From Amoebidium appalachense (Eukaryota > Ichthyosporea), in contig CAVNZM010000001.1 of NCBI GenBank assembly GCA_963693365.1, positions 10,850,001-10,914,000 of the forward strand: a DNA stretch of 64,000 nucleotides. The letters are read 5' to 3'. Below the pieces are notes generated by a model. That model did not search any database, was not told the DNA's origin, and saw only the letters and a list, made by a program, of their open reading frames with translations. Positions 1 through 14,523 of this stretch are shown here, piece after piece; positions within the stretch are counted from its first letter, which is position 1, and the number at the start of each line of letters is the position of its first letter. Made by a program: the position numbers and the translations under genes.

Positions 1-1
1 T

Positions 2-41
<40 letters not shown>

Positions 42-75
42 ACGTTCGCCTGTGCACACACACACCACGCGCTGC

Positions 76-118
<43 letters not shown>

Positions 119-243
119 GCGCACACACTTGCAGACACACACACACGCGCGCGCACACACACACGCACACACATGTGCACACGTTCACGCATGCACAAAC
201 AGATACACCCACGCCCCATGTGGGCATTCATACGGACACACAT

Positions 244-313
<70 letters not shown>

Positions 314-1134
314 ACATGGCAATACCTAAACATCCTTTCACCATGTCCCAAGTTCCTTTTTCTCAGCGAAGAAATGCTAAACACGTCGTATGCAAAGCGT
401 TACAATCTGAACGCTGCCCAACCCCTTCCTTATCTTTAGTAGTCTCTACCCTCCCCCCCCCCCCCCCCCCTTGCCCTTTGGTTGGTCTTGGAGGTGAGAG
501 GGGAAAGGACTGGGGCTTCTCCTCCCCCCACGGGGGGGGGGGGGGGGGGGGGGGTTGCTGACCGAGACTGTGTACCTGTATCAACGCACATCGGTAGCAA
601 GTATAGTGGGCCTCCACAGTAAAGTGAGAATAGAGCTTGAATATTGAAAAGAAGAGCACGTGATAGTTGAAGTGAATGCAGATGAGTTGGCTAATACAGA
701 AGTGCTGATTGATAAAAAGGGCATTGATGAAATCGGGGCCTGATGAAAAGTATGAGGGGTCTACGAAATGGGGGTATTTGTAAATAAGAAGTGTCGATGA
801 GACAGGTGTTGATTAAAGATGATTTGATAAGGAATAGAAACTGGGTAATAGAATTGGGATAATGGCAAAACAGTGGCAAGAGGTATCTTTGAAACAGGAT
901 TCTGTATTGAACAGAAGTGCACATAAGACAGAGAACTCGATAGCGCATGTGTGCAGTTACAACGAAGGTATCGACAAAATTAACGTGTATACAAAACATA
1001 GGTGCAATGTAAAGCAGAATTACAAAGCAGCGTTAGAATAGGGCGAAGTATCTCCCTCTCCCCTCCCCCCCCCCCCCCTCCTCCCCTTTTCCTCCCCTTC
1101 CTAGACACCAACCTGTCCCCTTTTCACTCTGCAG
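1..1134. repeat. 5' flank: GT/CA microsatellites, no supported exon
   Basis: This stretch holds (GT)n at about 5-40 and 77-115, and (CA)n at about 247-310. A C run lies near 451-470 and a G run near 532-554. The long reading frames here encode only Cys-Val or Thr-His repeats and are microsatellite artefacts. From 560 to 1000 the sequence is unique and AG-rich, and I see no convincing exon in it. A pyrimidine-rich acceptor ending in CAG at 1132-1134 opens the first supported exon of the zinc-finger gene. That exon needs one base from an upstream exon, so the true 5' end of the gene lies in this stretch unseen or outside the window. Confidence 0.6.
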
Positions 1135-1490
1135 GGATTTCACAATTACAAGCCCGGGGCCCAGCACCCACCCAAGGAACCCAACACAGACCCACCATCG
1201 CCGCCCCTTCAGCGACCCCCCAAGCCCACCACGAAAGCGATGAAAGTGATGAAAATGATGAACCCCCCTCACCCCCACCTGCGCCACAAGGCAAAAAGGG
1301 GGGCTGTGGAAAGGGACATAAACCCGCGGCGGTATATACGGCGGACATTACTTGTCCCCGGGAGGAAAATGACATTAGCGACAGTGACCGTCGGCCAATA
1401 ACAAAGGGGCCTGATGGTTTGTTTCATTGCCCTGATCCGGGGTGCACAAAGACTTTCAAGTCGTTTGTTGGGGCGTGGTACCATCGGAAG
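1135..1490 (+). CDS. Zinc-finger gene, first visible exon
   Basis: Opens after TTTCACTCTGCAG and needs one upstream base (phase 1). It encodes a low-complexity Pro/Gln/His segment, an acidic Asp/Glu/Ser stretch, a Lys/Gly-rich stretch, then a finger beginning FHCPDPGCTKTF. It ends at AAG before GTGGGT (phase 0). The following intron begins with GT/G-rich sequence and a G run. The finger has two Cys and one His in register, but no second His within reach after joining to exon 2, so it is degenerate. Confidence 0.75.
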
Positions 1491-1665
1491 GTGGGTGTTG
1501 TGTGTGTGTGTGGGGGGGGGGGGGGGGGGGGGGGGGGAGGGCGGATGGATAGAGGTGGGTGGGTGGGTGGGGATGGGAGTGGTGTAGGTGTGTGTGTGGG
1601 TGGGGGGGTGGGGCGATGGGTATGGGTTGGTGTGGGTTGGTGGTTGGGTACTGGTGGGTGCGGGT

Positions 1666-1760
<95 letters not shown>

Positions 1761-2186
1761 GCATTAATCCCTATTCGTTCAACCCCTCTTCGCCTTCACT
1801 CTTTCTTGTCAGGGTTGCGTCGCCCAGCATTGGTTTGATACTGAATGATGTTTGTTCTAGCGCTTTCACATATGGTTGGTTGTATCCCGGGCACATGAGA
1901 GAATAGCATGTCTCTGCTTAAAATATGAAAACAAATCCTGCTACCGCTCTGTGCTTGCATACTCTCCGATGTTTTGTTGTTGTCCTCTGGTGTCTCCTCC
2001 ATATTTCCAACCCGCTAACACATACATCACCCCCCCCCCCCCCCCCCCCCCAGGCCCGCCCTCCCCTACACACACCCCCCTATACTTTCTACACCTCCCT
2101 TCCCTTCCTCTCCCTTTTGGGCCTCCAAGTTCCTCTAATTCTACCCCCCTGCTACGAATATGCTGTTTGGATCCCTGCCGCCTCCC

Positions 2187-2230
<44 letters not shown>

Positions 2231-2830
2231 CCGCCCTCCAGCCCCACCACCTTTTTATCCCCTTATCCGCTTGGCACTAAACATGATATTCTCCAATTCA
2301 TTTTACACACACACACACACACACACACTTGCTCTCTTGCATTCTCACACACTCATTCACCCACACACACGCACACATGCACTCGCTCACACCTCCATCC
2401 CCTCCCCCCTCCCCCCCCCCCCCCCCCCTCTCCCCTCCCCCCACTGGCCTCAAACCCACCTACCCTCCTCCTCCCACCCACCCCCAACTCACACACACAC
2501 TCACACACATCCCACACAAACATATTTCAGCGGGTAGCCAACAAGCGCGAATACAAGTGCAACGTGGAGGGCTGCAACAAGGCCTACAACACACCAAACA
2601 AGATGCGAGACCACTACTTTCGCAAACACAAAACGGACGTTATCTGCCCGCAGTGTAATATGGGTTTTGGGGCAGAGTATATGCTCAAAATGCATATTGC
2701 CGATACGCATGGTAGGTGTGTTCTGCTCGTTCCTCTGTCTTGTTTTCCCTTGGCTGTCTCGGTCGTTCTCTCTTTCTCTCCTCTCTCTCGCTCCTCCCTC
2801 CATCTGTCTCTGTCTGTCACACACGCATAT

Positions 2831-2864
<34 letters not shown>

Positions 2865-3113
2865 TCTCACACACTCTCTCTTCTCCCCCCCTCCCCCCCC
2901 CCCCCCCCTCCGTCTCTCCCTCCCTTTCTTCCCCTCTCTCTCTGCCTCCCCCTCAACCTCTCTCTCTTTTCCGCCATTAAATCAACCCTCCCCAACAAAA
3001 AATGGAGGGGAAGGGGGGGGAAGAGAAAAAAAAGGGAGGGAAATCCCCTTCACATTTCACGTCTCTTGGTTTGTGTTTCATCTACTACCAAAGAAGAAAG
3101 AATGATCCCGAGA

Positions 3114-3174
<61 letters not shown>

Positions 3175-3894
3175 CAGAGAGAGAGAGTCGCGAGGTCCAC
3201 AAAACCTTCCTCCCTACACCAGCCGGGGAAGCCTATGTTTTGAGGAAGTGACTAATGGGCAACCCAAACTCAACTTATCAAAGGATTATCGTTGGCTATC
3301 CATGCCAATATTTATGTTTCAGTAATTTCACATACGTTATATTCACTAGGTATCTCCCCTGCACAAATGCACTTGCCCTGCGTATCTTCTACACGAGACA
3401 TTGCGGTAGACCATTCATAACCATCCAAACCGACATCTTGATCCAATTTTCACGTTTAGATCCACTAGTATCTCTTTTGGATACACACGCTAACTTTGCA
3501 TATCTCCTTCCCTGCATATCACAGTCGACCAGAAGCTCGTGTGTGGGATCGATGGCTGCACCAAAACTTTACCAAATTCTCTGAAGAGGAAAGCCCACAT
3601 CAGAAGCTATCACAGTACGAACCCCCCCCCCCCCCCCCTCCCCTCCCCCCCCCCTCCCCTCCCCCCCCCCCCCCTCCAAAAAAAAAAAACCTCCCAACCC
3701 CCACCCCCTCCCCCTCCCTCCCCCTGAAACCCTCCTCCCCGCAACTTTGGCCCTAGCACACACGTGCACAAATATTCACAAACACGTACCACCTGAAAGA
3801 TGCGCACCGTGCACTCATGCACAGGCACGGTCGCCTTTTTCCCTTTTATTTTTTCGTTTTTGTTTGAGTGATGGAGCATTGCATGAGTTTTTTC

Positions 3895-3933
<39 letters not shown>

Positions 3934-4800
3934 TTCCCTTTTCTTTTTTCATTTTTGGTTGAGTGATGGAGCATTGCATACTTTTGAGTTTTTTCAGTTT
4001 TTTTTAACTTCAAGAATATCCCCCCCTTCCCCCCCCCCCCCTTCCCCTTTCTCCCCCTCCATCCCTCCATCCCTCCCTCCCTCCATCCATCCATCCCTCC
4101 CTCCCTCCCTCCCTCTGGTATAGACTGTAGCTGGTGTGTGATTCCCCTACGTTTGAGCTTCGAGCTATGTATGTGGATCCAGACCCATTCAATAATCAAC
4201 TACCAAGTAACCTAATTCTTGTTGAACGTCTTTACTTGGTTGACTCTCTCACAGAAACCCCCGGTTTACCCAGCCTCCCCCCCCCCCCCCCCCCCCCCCC
4301 CCCTTCTGCATACTCTGCCCGTTCCTGATGTTGCATATGGAATGTTTGCCGTGACATGTGTCCTGCACCGTGTTGCTCTTTTTGTCCATGTACTTCGTAC
4401 CGTGTTCCGCATTCTAACCCCCCCCCCCCCCCCTCCCCCCCTTCCCTTTCCACCATACATGCACACACACACACACACACTCACTCACTCACCCACACAC
4501 ACACGTACACACACACACACTCACAGTCACGCGCGCGCGCACACATACACACACACACAACACACACACACACAGGAAACACCTATCCCGTGTTTGCATG
4601 CCGCGTTGTCGGGTGCGACGAAACATTTCCGACGCAAAAACTTGAACGGCGGCACTTTCTAGAAGCACACGAGGGGGCGGAGTGTGAGCCTGTGCTCCCC
4701 AACGAGACGAGGTACACGTGCCCAATCAGGGGGTGTCCGGCCCAATTCATATCCGTCGCTAATTGTAACTCACACGTGCTCGGGTATTTTATCCCCCCCC

Positions 4801-4831
<31 letters not shown>

Positions 4832-5241
4832 ACACACACACCCTCCCCACAACACCCGCCTACCCAGCCGTCCATGTCTTCTGCCGGCACTCCCCCCCCC
4901 CCCCTCCCCCCCCCCCAACCACAACCACCACCACCCACCCACCCACCCACTCCACCTCCCCCTTCTCCCTCTTCCCTTGCTGGTGGCCGCTCGGCGTAGA
5001 AGCACACGGAGAGAACTGTACAGTCACAAAGATGAAGACAGTCATGCAAAGGCACACACACACACACACACACACGCACACACACGGGCATGTATGATTT
5101 AGGCTCATGGGTGTGTCCATGCTTGCAATCACGCACACGTATAGCCAGTGCTATACGCTTACACCACGGGTGTCTGCTAGACATCCAAACACCAACCTTC
5201 CCCCTCCCCCCCTCCCCCCCCCCCCCCCTCCCCCAAACCAT

Positions 5242-5311
<70 letters not shown>

Positions 5312-5709
5312 GGCACACAGATACACACACGAACACACACACACACACATACAGGCACACAGACACACACACGAACACATAAAGACAGACACCCTCCACC
5401 CCATCCCGCTGCTGATTCCACACCACCCGACACAGCCCATAAATGGTATCTGCATAGTTTTATATCTTGGTGCTTCTTTTTTTTTATCCTGTGTAATCCC
5501 AAATTTTACACTGGGAATCGTAGAATCTTATATCTTCAGCCAGGAGCTAGTAAGCATTTAATCGATTAACACTGTTCCCATCTATGTCATGCATCCCCCC
5601 CCCCCCTCCCCCCCCCCCCCCACCCACACCCACCCACCCCCCCCCCTTCCCCCAATTCACGCTGCAAAATAGCATGAATGCCTCGTGCCCGAGCTCACAC
5701 ACAAACACA

Positions 5710-5774
<65 letters not shown>

Positions 5775-6225
5775 CCGCCACGGTATCCGAGGCTACAAAC
5801 ACAAGCCTGCACCGTTTGATTTCATCCCCAAGGGATACCAAGCCGGCGAAACCCCCCGCTGCGATACTGGAAGTTTTCGAGCTCGAAGCGAAAATTCTTG
5901 AAAATGGGGGGGAACCAACAGGATTGGACGGGCAGAAGTGGGTGCTGAACATTGCGACTGGACAATGGACCCGCGTTCCGAAAAATATCCGAAAAGTCCC
6001 CTACGAGCCCCCGTTCAGGTGCCCGGTTACTGCATGCGCAGAGCCGATGGAGGATGAAGCTGAGTTGGATAAACACATGGACAAGTGAGTTTTGTTGAAC
6101 CCCCCTCTCCCGCAGCCCCCTCCCCCGCCCCTCTCCGGCAGCCAGTTCCTCCCCCAACACATACACACATGCACATGCACACACGCATGCACGCACGCAC
6201 GCACACCCGCGCTCGCGCGTGCACG

Positions 6226-6286
<61 letters not shown>

Positions 6287-6694
6287 GTGCAAAATGATGA
6301 GCTACACAGACCATCCAACCCGCGTGCACACGCACATGCACACACCTGAGCAAGCACACAAACATCCATATATTCAGGTATATGCGCATGTGTGCGCGCA
6401 CACGCACACACAAACACACACACACACACACACACACACAGCCATAGCTAAGTGGAGAGGAGCGGTTTGAAACGGAAGAAAGAACCGGGAGGGGGAGGGG
6501 GGGGGGGATCGTAGTGTTAGGAATAAGAGAGAACGGGTAGCGGAGGCATCGGAATGAGTGTGGGATGGAGAAGGGGGAGAGAGGGGGGGGGGGGGGGGAA
6601 GGTTTGGGTGTTTGTGTGTGTATGTGTGTGTGGTGGGGGGGGGGGGGGGGGGGGGGGGGGTGATAGAGGAAAAAAAGGGATTGGGAAGTTCACT

Positions 6695-6737
<43 letters not shown>

Positions 6738-7271
6738 TTCCCAACGACATGCACACACTGACACCTTCCACTGTGTGCACGGTGCAGGCAGCACGGGATT
6801 CTCGAATATTCCAAACTGACACCTGGCCGCGCATTCCTGGCGGCGCTTCAAGAAGACAGACTCCTCCAAATGAGACGAACGAAACCCACGGGGAAACAGG
6901 GTTTGTTGTGGGTGTACCATCGTGGAAGAGCGGAGTTTAGATTGGACGTGAGGGTGGAAGGAATGAGCAAAGGGGAGATAAAAGCGGCTAGAAAACGACT
7001 TTATAGGGTTACAAAGAGGTTGAGGGAGGAAAGGAGGGAGAGGGATGGAGGGGAGGGGGTGAGTGGGGACATGGATAGGGATGACACACCCATGTTGGAA
7101 TTGTTGAGGAAGGATGGGGAGAGGGATGAGGAGATCGAGGCTAATCGGATTACGATTAAGATGGAGGATGGAGATTTGCGGGAGGACGAAGGAAATTATG
7201 TTGAGCAGGAGTGGGATTTGAGGATGGAGCTGCATAAGCAGTTTTTGCTGAATGGAACCATGGATGAATGA
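1135..7271 (+). CDS. C2H2 zinc-finger protein, 6 exons, 5' partial
   Basis: Exons read by splice signals and frame: 1135-1490, 2531-2711, 3525-3614, 4576-4783, 5775-6084 and 6788-7271 (TGA stop). About 542 residues are visible. The product carries seven Cys2-His2-type fingers: one in exon 1 (lacking a clear second His), two in exon 2, one each in exons 3 and 5-6, and two in exon 4. Several fingers are split by introns exactly before the last His, and joining the exons restores that His each time, which strongly supports the model. Most fingers are C-x4-C-x12-H-x4-H. The N-terminus is Pro/Ser/Asp/Glu-rich and disordered. The C-terminal exon is highly charged (Arg/Glu/Asp) and probably helical. 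A nuclear, nucleic-acid-binding role is inferred from the family; the target is unknown. Exon 5 has a one-base frame break at a C6 run (5852-5857). Confidence 0.8.
3525..3614 (+). CDS. Zinc-finger gene, exon 3 (90 nt)
   Basis: A short exon between ATATCACAG and GTACGAACCCC. The phase is 1 in and 1 out. The split codon from exon 2 (G plus TC) gives Val directly after the His of finger 3. The exon then encodes a full finger, CGIDGCTKTLPNSLKRKAH, ending IRSYH. The exon is too short to stand out as an ORF. It is supported by the finger and by the phase match to exon 4 at 4576. Confidence 0.8.
5775..6084 (+). CDS. Zinc-finger gene, exon 5, with frame break
   Basis: Enters in phase 2, so the first residues complete the H-x4-H of finger 6 (HVLGRH). 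After about 27 codons that frame runs to a stop. The neighbouring frame instead continues smoothly to the last finger (FRCPVTACAEPMEDEAELDK) and the donor GTGAGT at 6085. The switch falls in AACCCCCCGC at 5850-5859. Removing one C restores a single frame across the exon and gives a total divisible by three. It is either a base-calling or assembly indel or a real allele defect. Confidence 0.75.
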
Positions 7272-8171
7272 CGAGAAAGACACACCTTACAGGAGGTTTC
7301 GTTAGGCCAAATTTATAAATCCTTTCGGGTCAAGCAGGTGCGCATCACGCCAATCATATTTTTTTTAACCATTCGGGTCTAACCCAGCCCGGAAACCTAA
7401 AAGCCAAGGATAGACTTTGATGGTATTTCGGGCTAGTTTGGCATTGCTCGTAATACTCTGTACTAGCAGACATGTTTTACCCTTTGGGGTGCATGGGGCG
7501 TTGGTCTACAATAACTGTAGCATGTTGTGCACGTGGCCGGTGCAGGAGAAGGGATATAGCCATGCATGCCCAATAGATGCTTAGCTCCCCTACTGAAGTT
7601 TTTAATTATGGACCGTGTAAAGCCTTATGTTTTATTTGTATGACCAGTATATATATTTCTATGGATGTCTACTTATGAACACGCACTTTTTACATGTTGT
7701 TTGTTTATTTATGGGGGGGGCGGGGGGGGGCACTTTTGTAGATCAGATGTAAACTTTGAAGGCGAGTGATAGTTATCTCGGACTTTTTTATGAATGAGTC
7801 ATTCACAGTTATGCCTGTATCTTGTACATATATCATCCTGTGCTAATGATAACACAAAACTTGGACGTGCACTGGTGCCAGTGTTGCTAGTCACCTACAG
7901 TAGAGCTATTCCATGGGCATTGCACAATTTAACCATTCACGACGGGTTGCCCAATTGTAACTTCAAGATGCACTGATTAAATGTGGGACACTCACCAAAA
8001 ACAAACAGGGGCCATCGGATCGTTGGGAGGAGAGCTCGAGCATATGCATGCGCAGAGACATGCAAAGAGAGACTTGGGGGGGGGGGGGGGGGGGGGCGCG
8101 GCAGGATTCAATCGATGACAGACTCTGAGATTCGAGGGAGGGAGAGATAGAGCTCGAGAAGAGAGCCCCAT

Positions 8172-8203
<32 letters not shown>

Positions 8204-8723
8204 CCCCCCTCCCTCCCCCTATAAATCCCATCCTCGTCCCTTTCAAATTTCTCTGAGATGTACTAGTATATTTAGAATGCGCAACAACACACACGTAAAC
8301 AGACACAGCATGTGCATTTGACGATGGCATTATGTATACGTGCCAGTTGTGCAGGTACATGTATTAATTGCAAGCACACTCACGGACAACCTATGCAAAC
8401 ACAAAACTACAGTTTAATTTAACAGAAATTGTTGCATGCACATCCATGTAGTATGCGCATACGCACACAGAAAGAGAGAGGGGGTTTACGCTGTTTACTC
8501 GAGGCAAAGAGAGACCAGTCTCAGGTATGGGGGGTTTTGCTCGGAATATGCCCTCAGCGGTATGTCATGATCAAGTACATAGATGTCGGGTGTTGATATA
8601 TATCAGGGTTTTCTTACTCTACGAAGCACCATAAAGACTAAGAAAATCAAATAGTTGGGTTCCCCGTTTTTTTTTCGTTTTTTTTTTTTTCGGGCTCCCC
8701 TGGGACACTCGGTATCAGTTGGT

Positions 8724-8764
<41 letters not shown>

Positions 8765-10088
8765 TGTGTGTGCTGGAAATTTGTAATGATGTGTTTCTCA
8801 AGCCAATCAATACATCTTATAAACAGGTCATAGTTACGTGTGTTTAGTATAAAATCACGGATGTTGTAATTTTCAGGTAGGCTATCTTTCTAGGTGTCTG
8901 TTGTGAATGTGTCGTGTGTGTGCTGCGGTGTTATGTGGTCTATCAAACTACATTTGGCAATACATGACCGTTTAAATTGGTGTGTGTGTGTGTGTTGTTT
9001 GGGCATGCAAACGATGCCACCTTATTATACTTATTAAATCTCCACTGTATAGCACCTAGACAGACACAGTTATCTATAAGCTCCGTGATACACTCCGACC
9101 CGCGGTGCACACGGTTACAGCACCGAGCATTCCGCTATACATGAATCATTTCAAAATCGTCTTGGTTAACGTTGGAGCGAAGATATTCACAGAAGAATTG
9201 GGCCAGTGGCTATAGTGGTTCTAGGGAGCGCTAGCAGCAAAAAGGGGTGTCAGGGGACCCCTGAAGCTTTATTAGGGGTGATGGGGAGGCCGGAGAGAGA
9301 GGTACACTGTGAGGGGAAGGGGGATAATCATTGGGCAGAGGACTGGTAGGCCAATTGGGGGTGGGGGGTGGGGGGGGGGGGGTGGGGGGGGCATCATCAG
9401 TGATATTCTGTGAATGCTAGATCCGAAGGGGGTTGGAGGGCGGTGGCGGTGGTGGTGGCCGGGGGGAGGGGGGGGGGAGGGGGGGGGGGGGGGGGGGGAG
9501 GGAGGGAGAGCGGGGGAGGGATGAGGAAAGGGGGAAAAGCAAACTCCTCCCGGCTCCCTGCTGATTTTGCCCCTGGATTTCGAAGGAGACAAGCCTGGCA
9601 CGAGTTTAGCAATCCATTCGCCGTGTTTCACATTAGTACTGCCCCTTTGTCTACACCCATACACACCGTGTACACACCGTTCTAATTAAAATAAACTACG
9701 CCGTGGCACGTATATACTCACATACATACCACCACCACATTTTCCCTTTCAAATTAAAGTAACCCCGGCCCTATATTTGCCACATGAATTTTCAACTGTA
9801 TTCGTCACCGAGAGACTGAAAATATCGACGACACGAGTACCAACTCACCGGTTGAAGGCTATTTTGGCACAGTTACTACTGTAGATATTTCTGTTGAGAA
9901 ATGCCGGTCTCGCAAAGCATGGAAGCGGTTAAACGTGAGGGATTGAGTGGGGCAGTGACAAAATTTATGGATATGCCAATCATCTAGCAAAACTTGCCTC
10001 ACGCCAGTTAGGCACATTGAGTTTCGAGTGAAGAGTGAATGTAAGACAAAGAAAGAGAGCCACCGTGGTGTGTTTTTGTGTTGATCTG

Positions 10089-10660
<572 letters not shown>

Positions 10661-11133
10661 ATTGTTTGTGCGTGTGTGTGTGTGCGCGCGTGTGTGTGCG
10701 CGTGTGCGTGTATGTATGTGTGTACTGTGGTACTGTGACGCCATGGTGTGGTGGTGGTCATGCTTTTTCTTTTGTTTCCTTTTCCTTTTTCTTTTTTTTT
10801 TTAAGGGTTTGTTTTGTTTTGATGGCCCTTGTGGTGGTGATGGTGGTGGTGACGGCAGTGGTGGTGGCGCGCGCGTGCACCTGCCTGCGTGTGCGTGTAT
10901 GCTCGTGTATATGCAGTTAAATGTGTGGGTGTGGGTGTGCCTGTGTTCGTGCGTTCACGGTCGGGTGTCTTTGTGTGTGTGTGACAATGTGTGCGTGTGT
11001 ATGTATGCGTCAAGTGACACTGTATAGCAGTTCAGCATGCGCATGCATGTTTTTGTGGGACGCAACACCGGCTGTGTGTACGAAGGCATATGCGGAACCT
11101 TTGGATTTATATATGGGCCAGGCCGGCACGGTA

Positions 11134-11254
<121 letters not shown>

Positions 11255-11396
11255 ATATCACGCTGAGCGCGCGACCGGTTTCGGGCATGTGTGCATGTGT
11301 GTATATACATATACTATCTGGGTGTGTGTACGTGTTTAGTGTTGTTTTTATTTCAACTTTTTCTGAATTCCTGAAGTGTTTTCTTGGAAAGGCGGG

Positions 11397-11427
<31 letters not shown>

Positions 11428-12098
11428 AGGGGGGGGGAAGGGGGGGAGCTGCAGCCTCTCTAACCTGACATTTCTATAAAACGAGTCTCTGGAAACTTCG
11501 ACGTTTCATTTATAATTGAGTTTGTACGTGTGTGTGTGTGCGTGCGTGTGCGTGTGTGTTTGTGTCTCTCTGTGTGTGTATGTGTGCACGTGTGTGCATG
11601 TGTTTATGACTGCATGTGTGTATTTGTGTATGAACGTGTGTGAGTGAGTGAGAGAGAGGGAGAGAGAAAGAGAGCCTGAGAGAGAGAGAGGGGAGAGAGA
11701 GAGAGAGAGAGAGAGTGTGTGTGTGTGTGTGTGTGTGTGTGCATGTGTGTGTGTATGTGCGTGTGCGTGTGTGTGTGTTTGTGTGTGTGCGTGTGGTGTG
11801 TGTTGTTTTTGTGCGTGTCAGTGTGTGTGTGTGTGTGTGTGTACACGTGTTTGTGTGTGTGTGTGGTTGTGTGCATGTGTCTGTACATGCGTGCGTGTTA
11901 GACTGTGTGCGTGTGTGTAAGCCTGCGCGTGTCTGTGTGTGCGCGTGTGAGTGTGTGCCCGTGGGTGCGTGTGTATTATTAATAATTTGAATTTATGTAA
12001 CCCCCACAACACAAAAGGGAGGCTTGACCCGGGCCAGGTAAATACTTGTGCTTGCACAGTAGCTGGGGTGTAAGCCACTGGCCCGTGTGTGTGTGTGC

Positions 12099-12138
<40 letters not shown>

Positions 12139-12231
12139 CACGTGTGTGAGTCCCTCCCCCCCTCCCCCCCCCCCCCCTCTCTTACCCCCCCCCCCCCCCC
12201 TTCTCTCCCCGCCTCCCCCCCACCTCTCCCT

Positions 12232-12465
<234 letters not shown>

Positions 12466-12916
12466 AGTGCCACGGTGTGTGTGTCGTGTGCTGTGTAGTG
12501 TGTGTGCCTGTGTGTGTGTGTGTGTGTGTGTGCGCCTGTGTAACACTTGCGTGTGGCCGTGGGTGTTGTAATGTATGTGGGTGCAGTAGCTATAGAAAGT
12601 GTTTGTGGCCATGGTTGGGTGATTGTCCCGGCTTTTGCAAATTTGCATGCGTACACACGTGGTTAGAACACCAAGTATGTGGTTGCCTCTGTTGCATTTG
12701 ACATCAGAGTCATCAGTACATATATGCTCATCTCTCTCCTTAGATGTGTGTGTAAACACACAAGCACAAGTGCACGTGTCCACCAGTTGTACAATATCTG
12801 TATTGATAATATTACAAACGGTATCGGAGTCATCACACATACTTGTTTTTTTACCTGTATCATTCCTACCAAATATCATAGTAGTATTGCATTTTACAAC
12901 GAACACCAAGCCGGAC

Positions 12917-13141
12917 CAGGGTGTGAAATTTGTTTTTGGCTGTGCCATTTTGTCAGCTTTCCACCAGCCTGGATGGCCCTAATAAAGCCAACAGCCGTTT
13001 TTTGGTGCCATTTTTCTGGTATAATTGGCTCTGTTAGGGCCAATCTTTCAGAAATTGATGGACCTAACCGAAAAGTTAGGGACAATTTTCGGACTTTCAG
13101 GGACAATTTTCTGGCCCTAAACCCCCTAATTTCACAGCCTG
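12917..13141. mobile_element. hAT-like MITE, 225 bp, with 8-bp target duplication
   Basis: The element starts CAGGGTGTGAAATT and ends AATTTCACAGCCTG, an inverted repeat with one mismatch in 14. The 8-bp sequence AGCCGGAC sits immediately outside both ends (12909-12916 and 13142-13149). An 8-bp duplication with CAG...CTG termini is the signature of hAT-superfamily DNA transposons. There is no coding capacity, so it is non-autonomous. The interior carries repeated GGGACAATTTTC/GGCCCTAA-type motifs. The intact target duplication suggests a fairly young insertion. Confidence 0.85.
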
Positions 13142-13462
13142 AGCCGGACCAAGGAACACCGCGTACACACCTGTGCGCGTAGGCGTGGTTAAGTGCTTGT
13201 GGCCCCATATATGGTAACGGCGAGGTTGCATGACTATGCATATAAGACATCACGTGTATAAGGGCGTGGGAGTTTTTTTCAAGTGCCAATCGGCACTGCA
13301 ACCACCACCACGTGACCCACGTGTTTGCACAGTTTGTTGGTGGCGACCAGTGCTTGTTATCAATGGCATATTTACCATTGGGCGAGGAATGTACTACGGG
13401 ATCACCAACCAATCACACAACTTCTTGGCACATTCCTAAAAGTATTTTTATCTTGATTTCAG

Positions 13463-13579
13463 AATGATAGCCAATCACAGATGGCCTGGTACTGGTGAAC
13501 AGAGTCAGAGGAATCTGGAAGAGCGTAGATCCTTCCGTTCGATTCGATATCTGGGAAGCCAATCCACTGAATCCAGAAG
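13463..13579 (+). other. Possible 5' UTR exon upstream of the MLX-like gene
   Basis: A 117-nt block bounded by TATCTTGATTTCAG and a GTACGATA donor, about 0.95 kb before the MLX-like start codon. It has one open frame but no recognisable protein. Low confidence; it could be a non-coding leader exon or chance. Confidence 0.25.
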
Positions 13580-14523
13580 GTACGATACAACGATGTACTT
13601 TTTAGTGGTCGTTATCGGCAGTACCCACTTATATTTTCCTCACAAAGAGCTCTATGCGTATTGATAACTTTAAAATAAATGCCAAATGTATATCCAAAAA
13701 AGGCGATCCTTGTCTCTCCTTTGAGCTCTGGCAGCTGCAGACATTTGCTCTGAGCAAAATTTGGGAAGATGTCGGCATACAATGGCATTCAATTTAGCAT
13801 ACCGGCGAAAATTCCGAAGCGTGCGGGTTGACGGAAATCAAGATCATCAAGTAGTATTACTTGTCTAATACTGCTAGTGATTCGAGAAGGTTACAAATAG
13901 AAAAGACTTGAAAGATCTTATAGCAGATCAAAACCCGCTAAGAGTACTTCAACTTAAAAAAGATATATCTGTTGTAATAACCCTCAAGGTCAAGACATAT
14001 ATCCCGTTGCGCATTGAGTCATCGTGAGAAAAGCAGTTGATTCGAGAATCCGCCAAAACTAAGGTTTATCAAACAAGCTGAAGACTTTGGTTCATTGGCT
14101 TTTCAATTGATAATGATATTTTAAAAATCAAAATACAGCATTGTAAGTTTAAAAGAGTTAAAATCAGGATACAATAAGGCTGGCGGCTCAAGATTACATC
14201 ACAGGAATTCCAGTATAGTCCAAGCGGCCAAGTCACTTTGCCCTCAAACCTACTCGCAGACCTTGTGCATAAGTGTTTAAGAACAACAACAAAAGGAAAA
14301 GCCAGTAATAAGAATCTTTTACAATTAGCAGAAGAACTCAACCAGTAAAACGCATAACCATATTTATTGGCATACAAAGCATACCCACCCGCATGGTAAA
14401 GGAATCTTTAACAGTAAGAAGCTAGTGTTTTGAACAGCTACAAACATTGACTTTGGAACCTGCATCTAGAACTCGTACGACCACAAACTGAAAGTAGCCT
14501 TTCTACACACAAAACTAACACGC

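Noticed and set aside
4-561. Long frames of Cys-Val and Thr-His repeats
   Set aside because: They are translations of (GT)n/(CA)n microsatellites and have no other content; the same applies to frames at 9859-10761, 10428-11027 and 62083-62533.
9272-9664. Minus-strand Pro-rich frame of 130 codons
   Set aside because: Dominated by G/C-run translation; no domain, no splice context.
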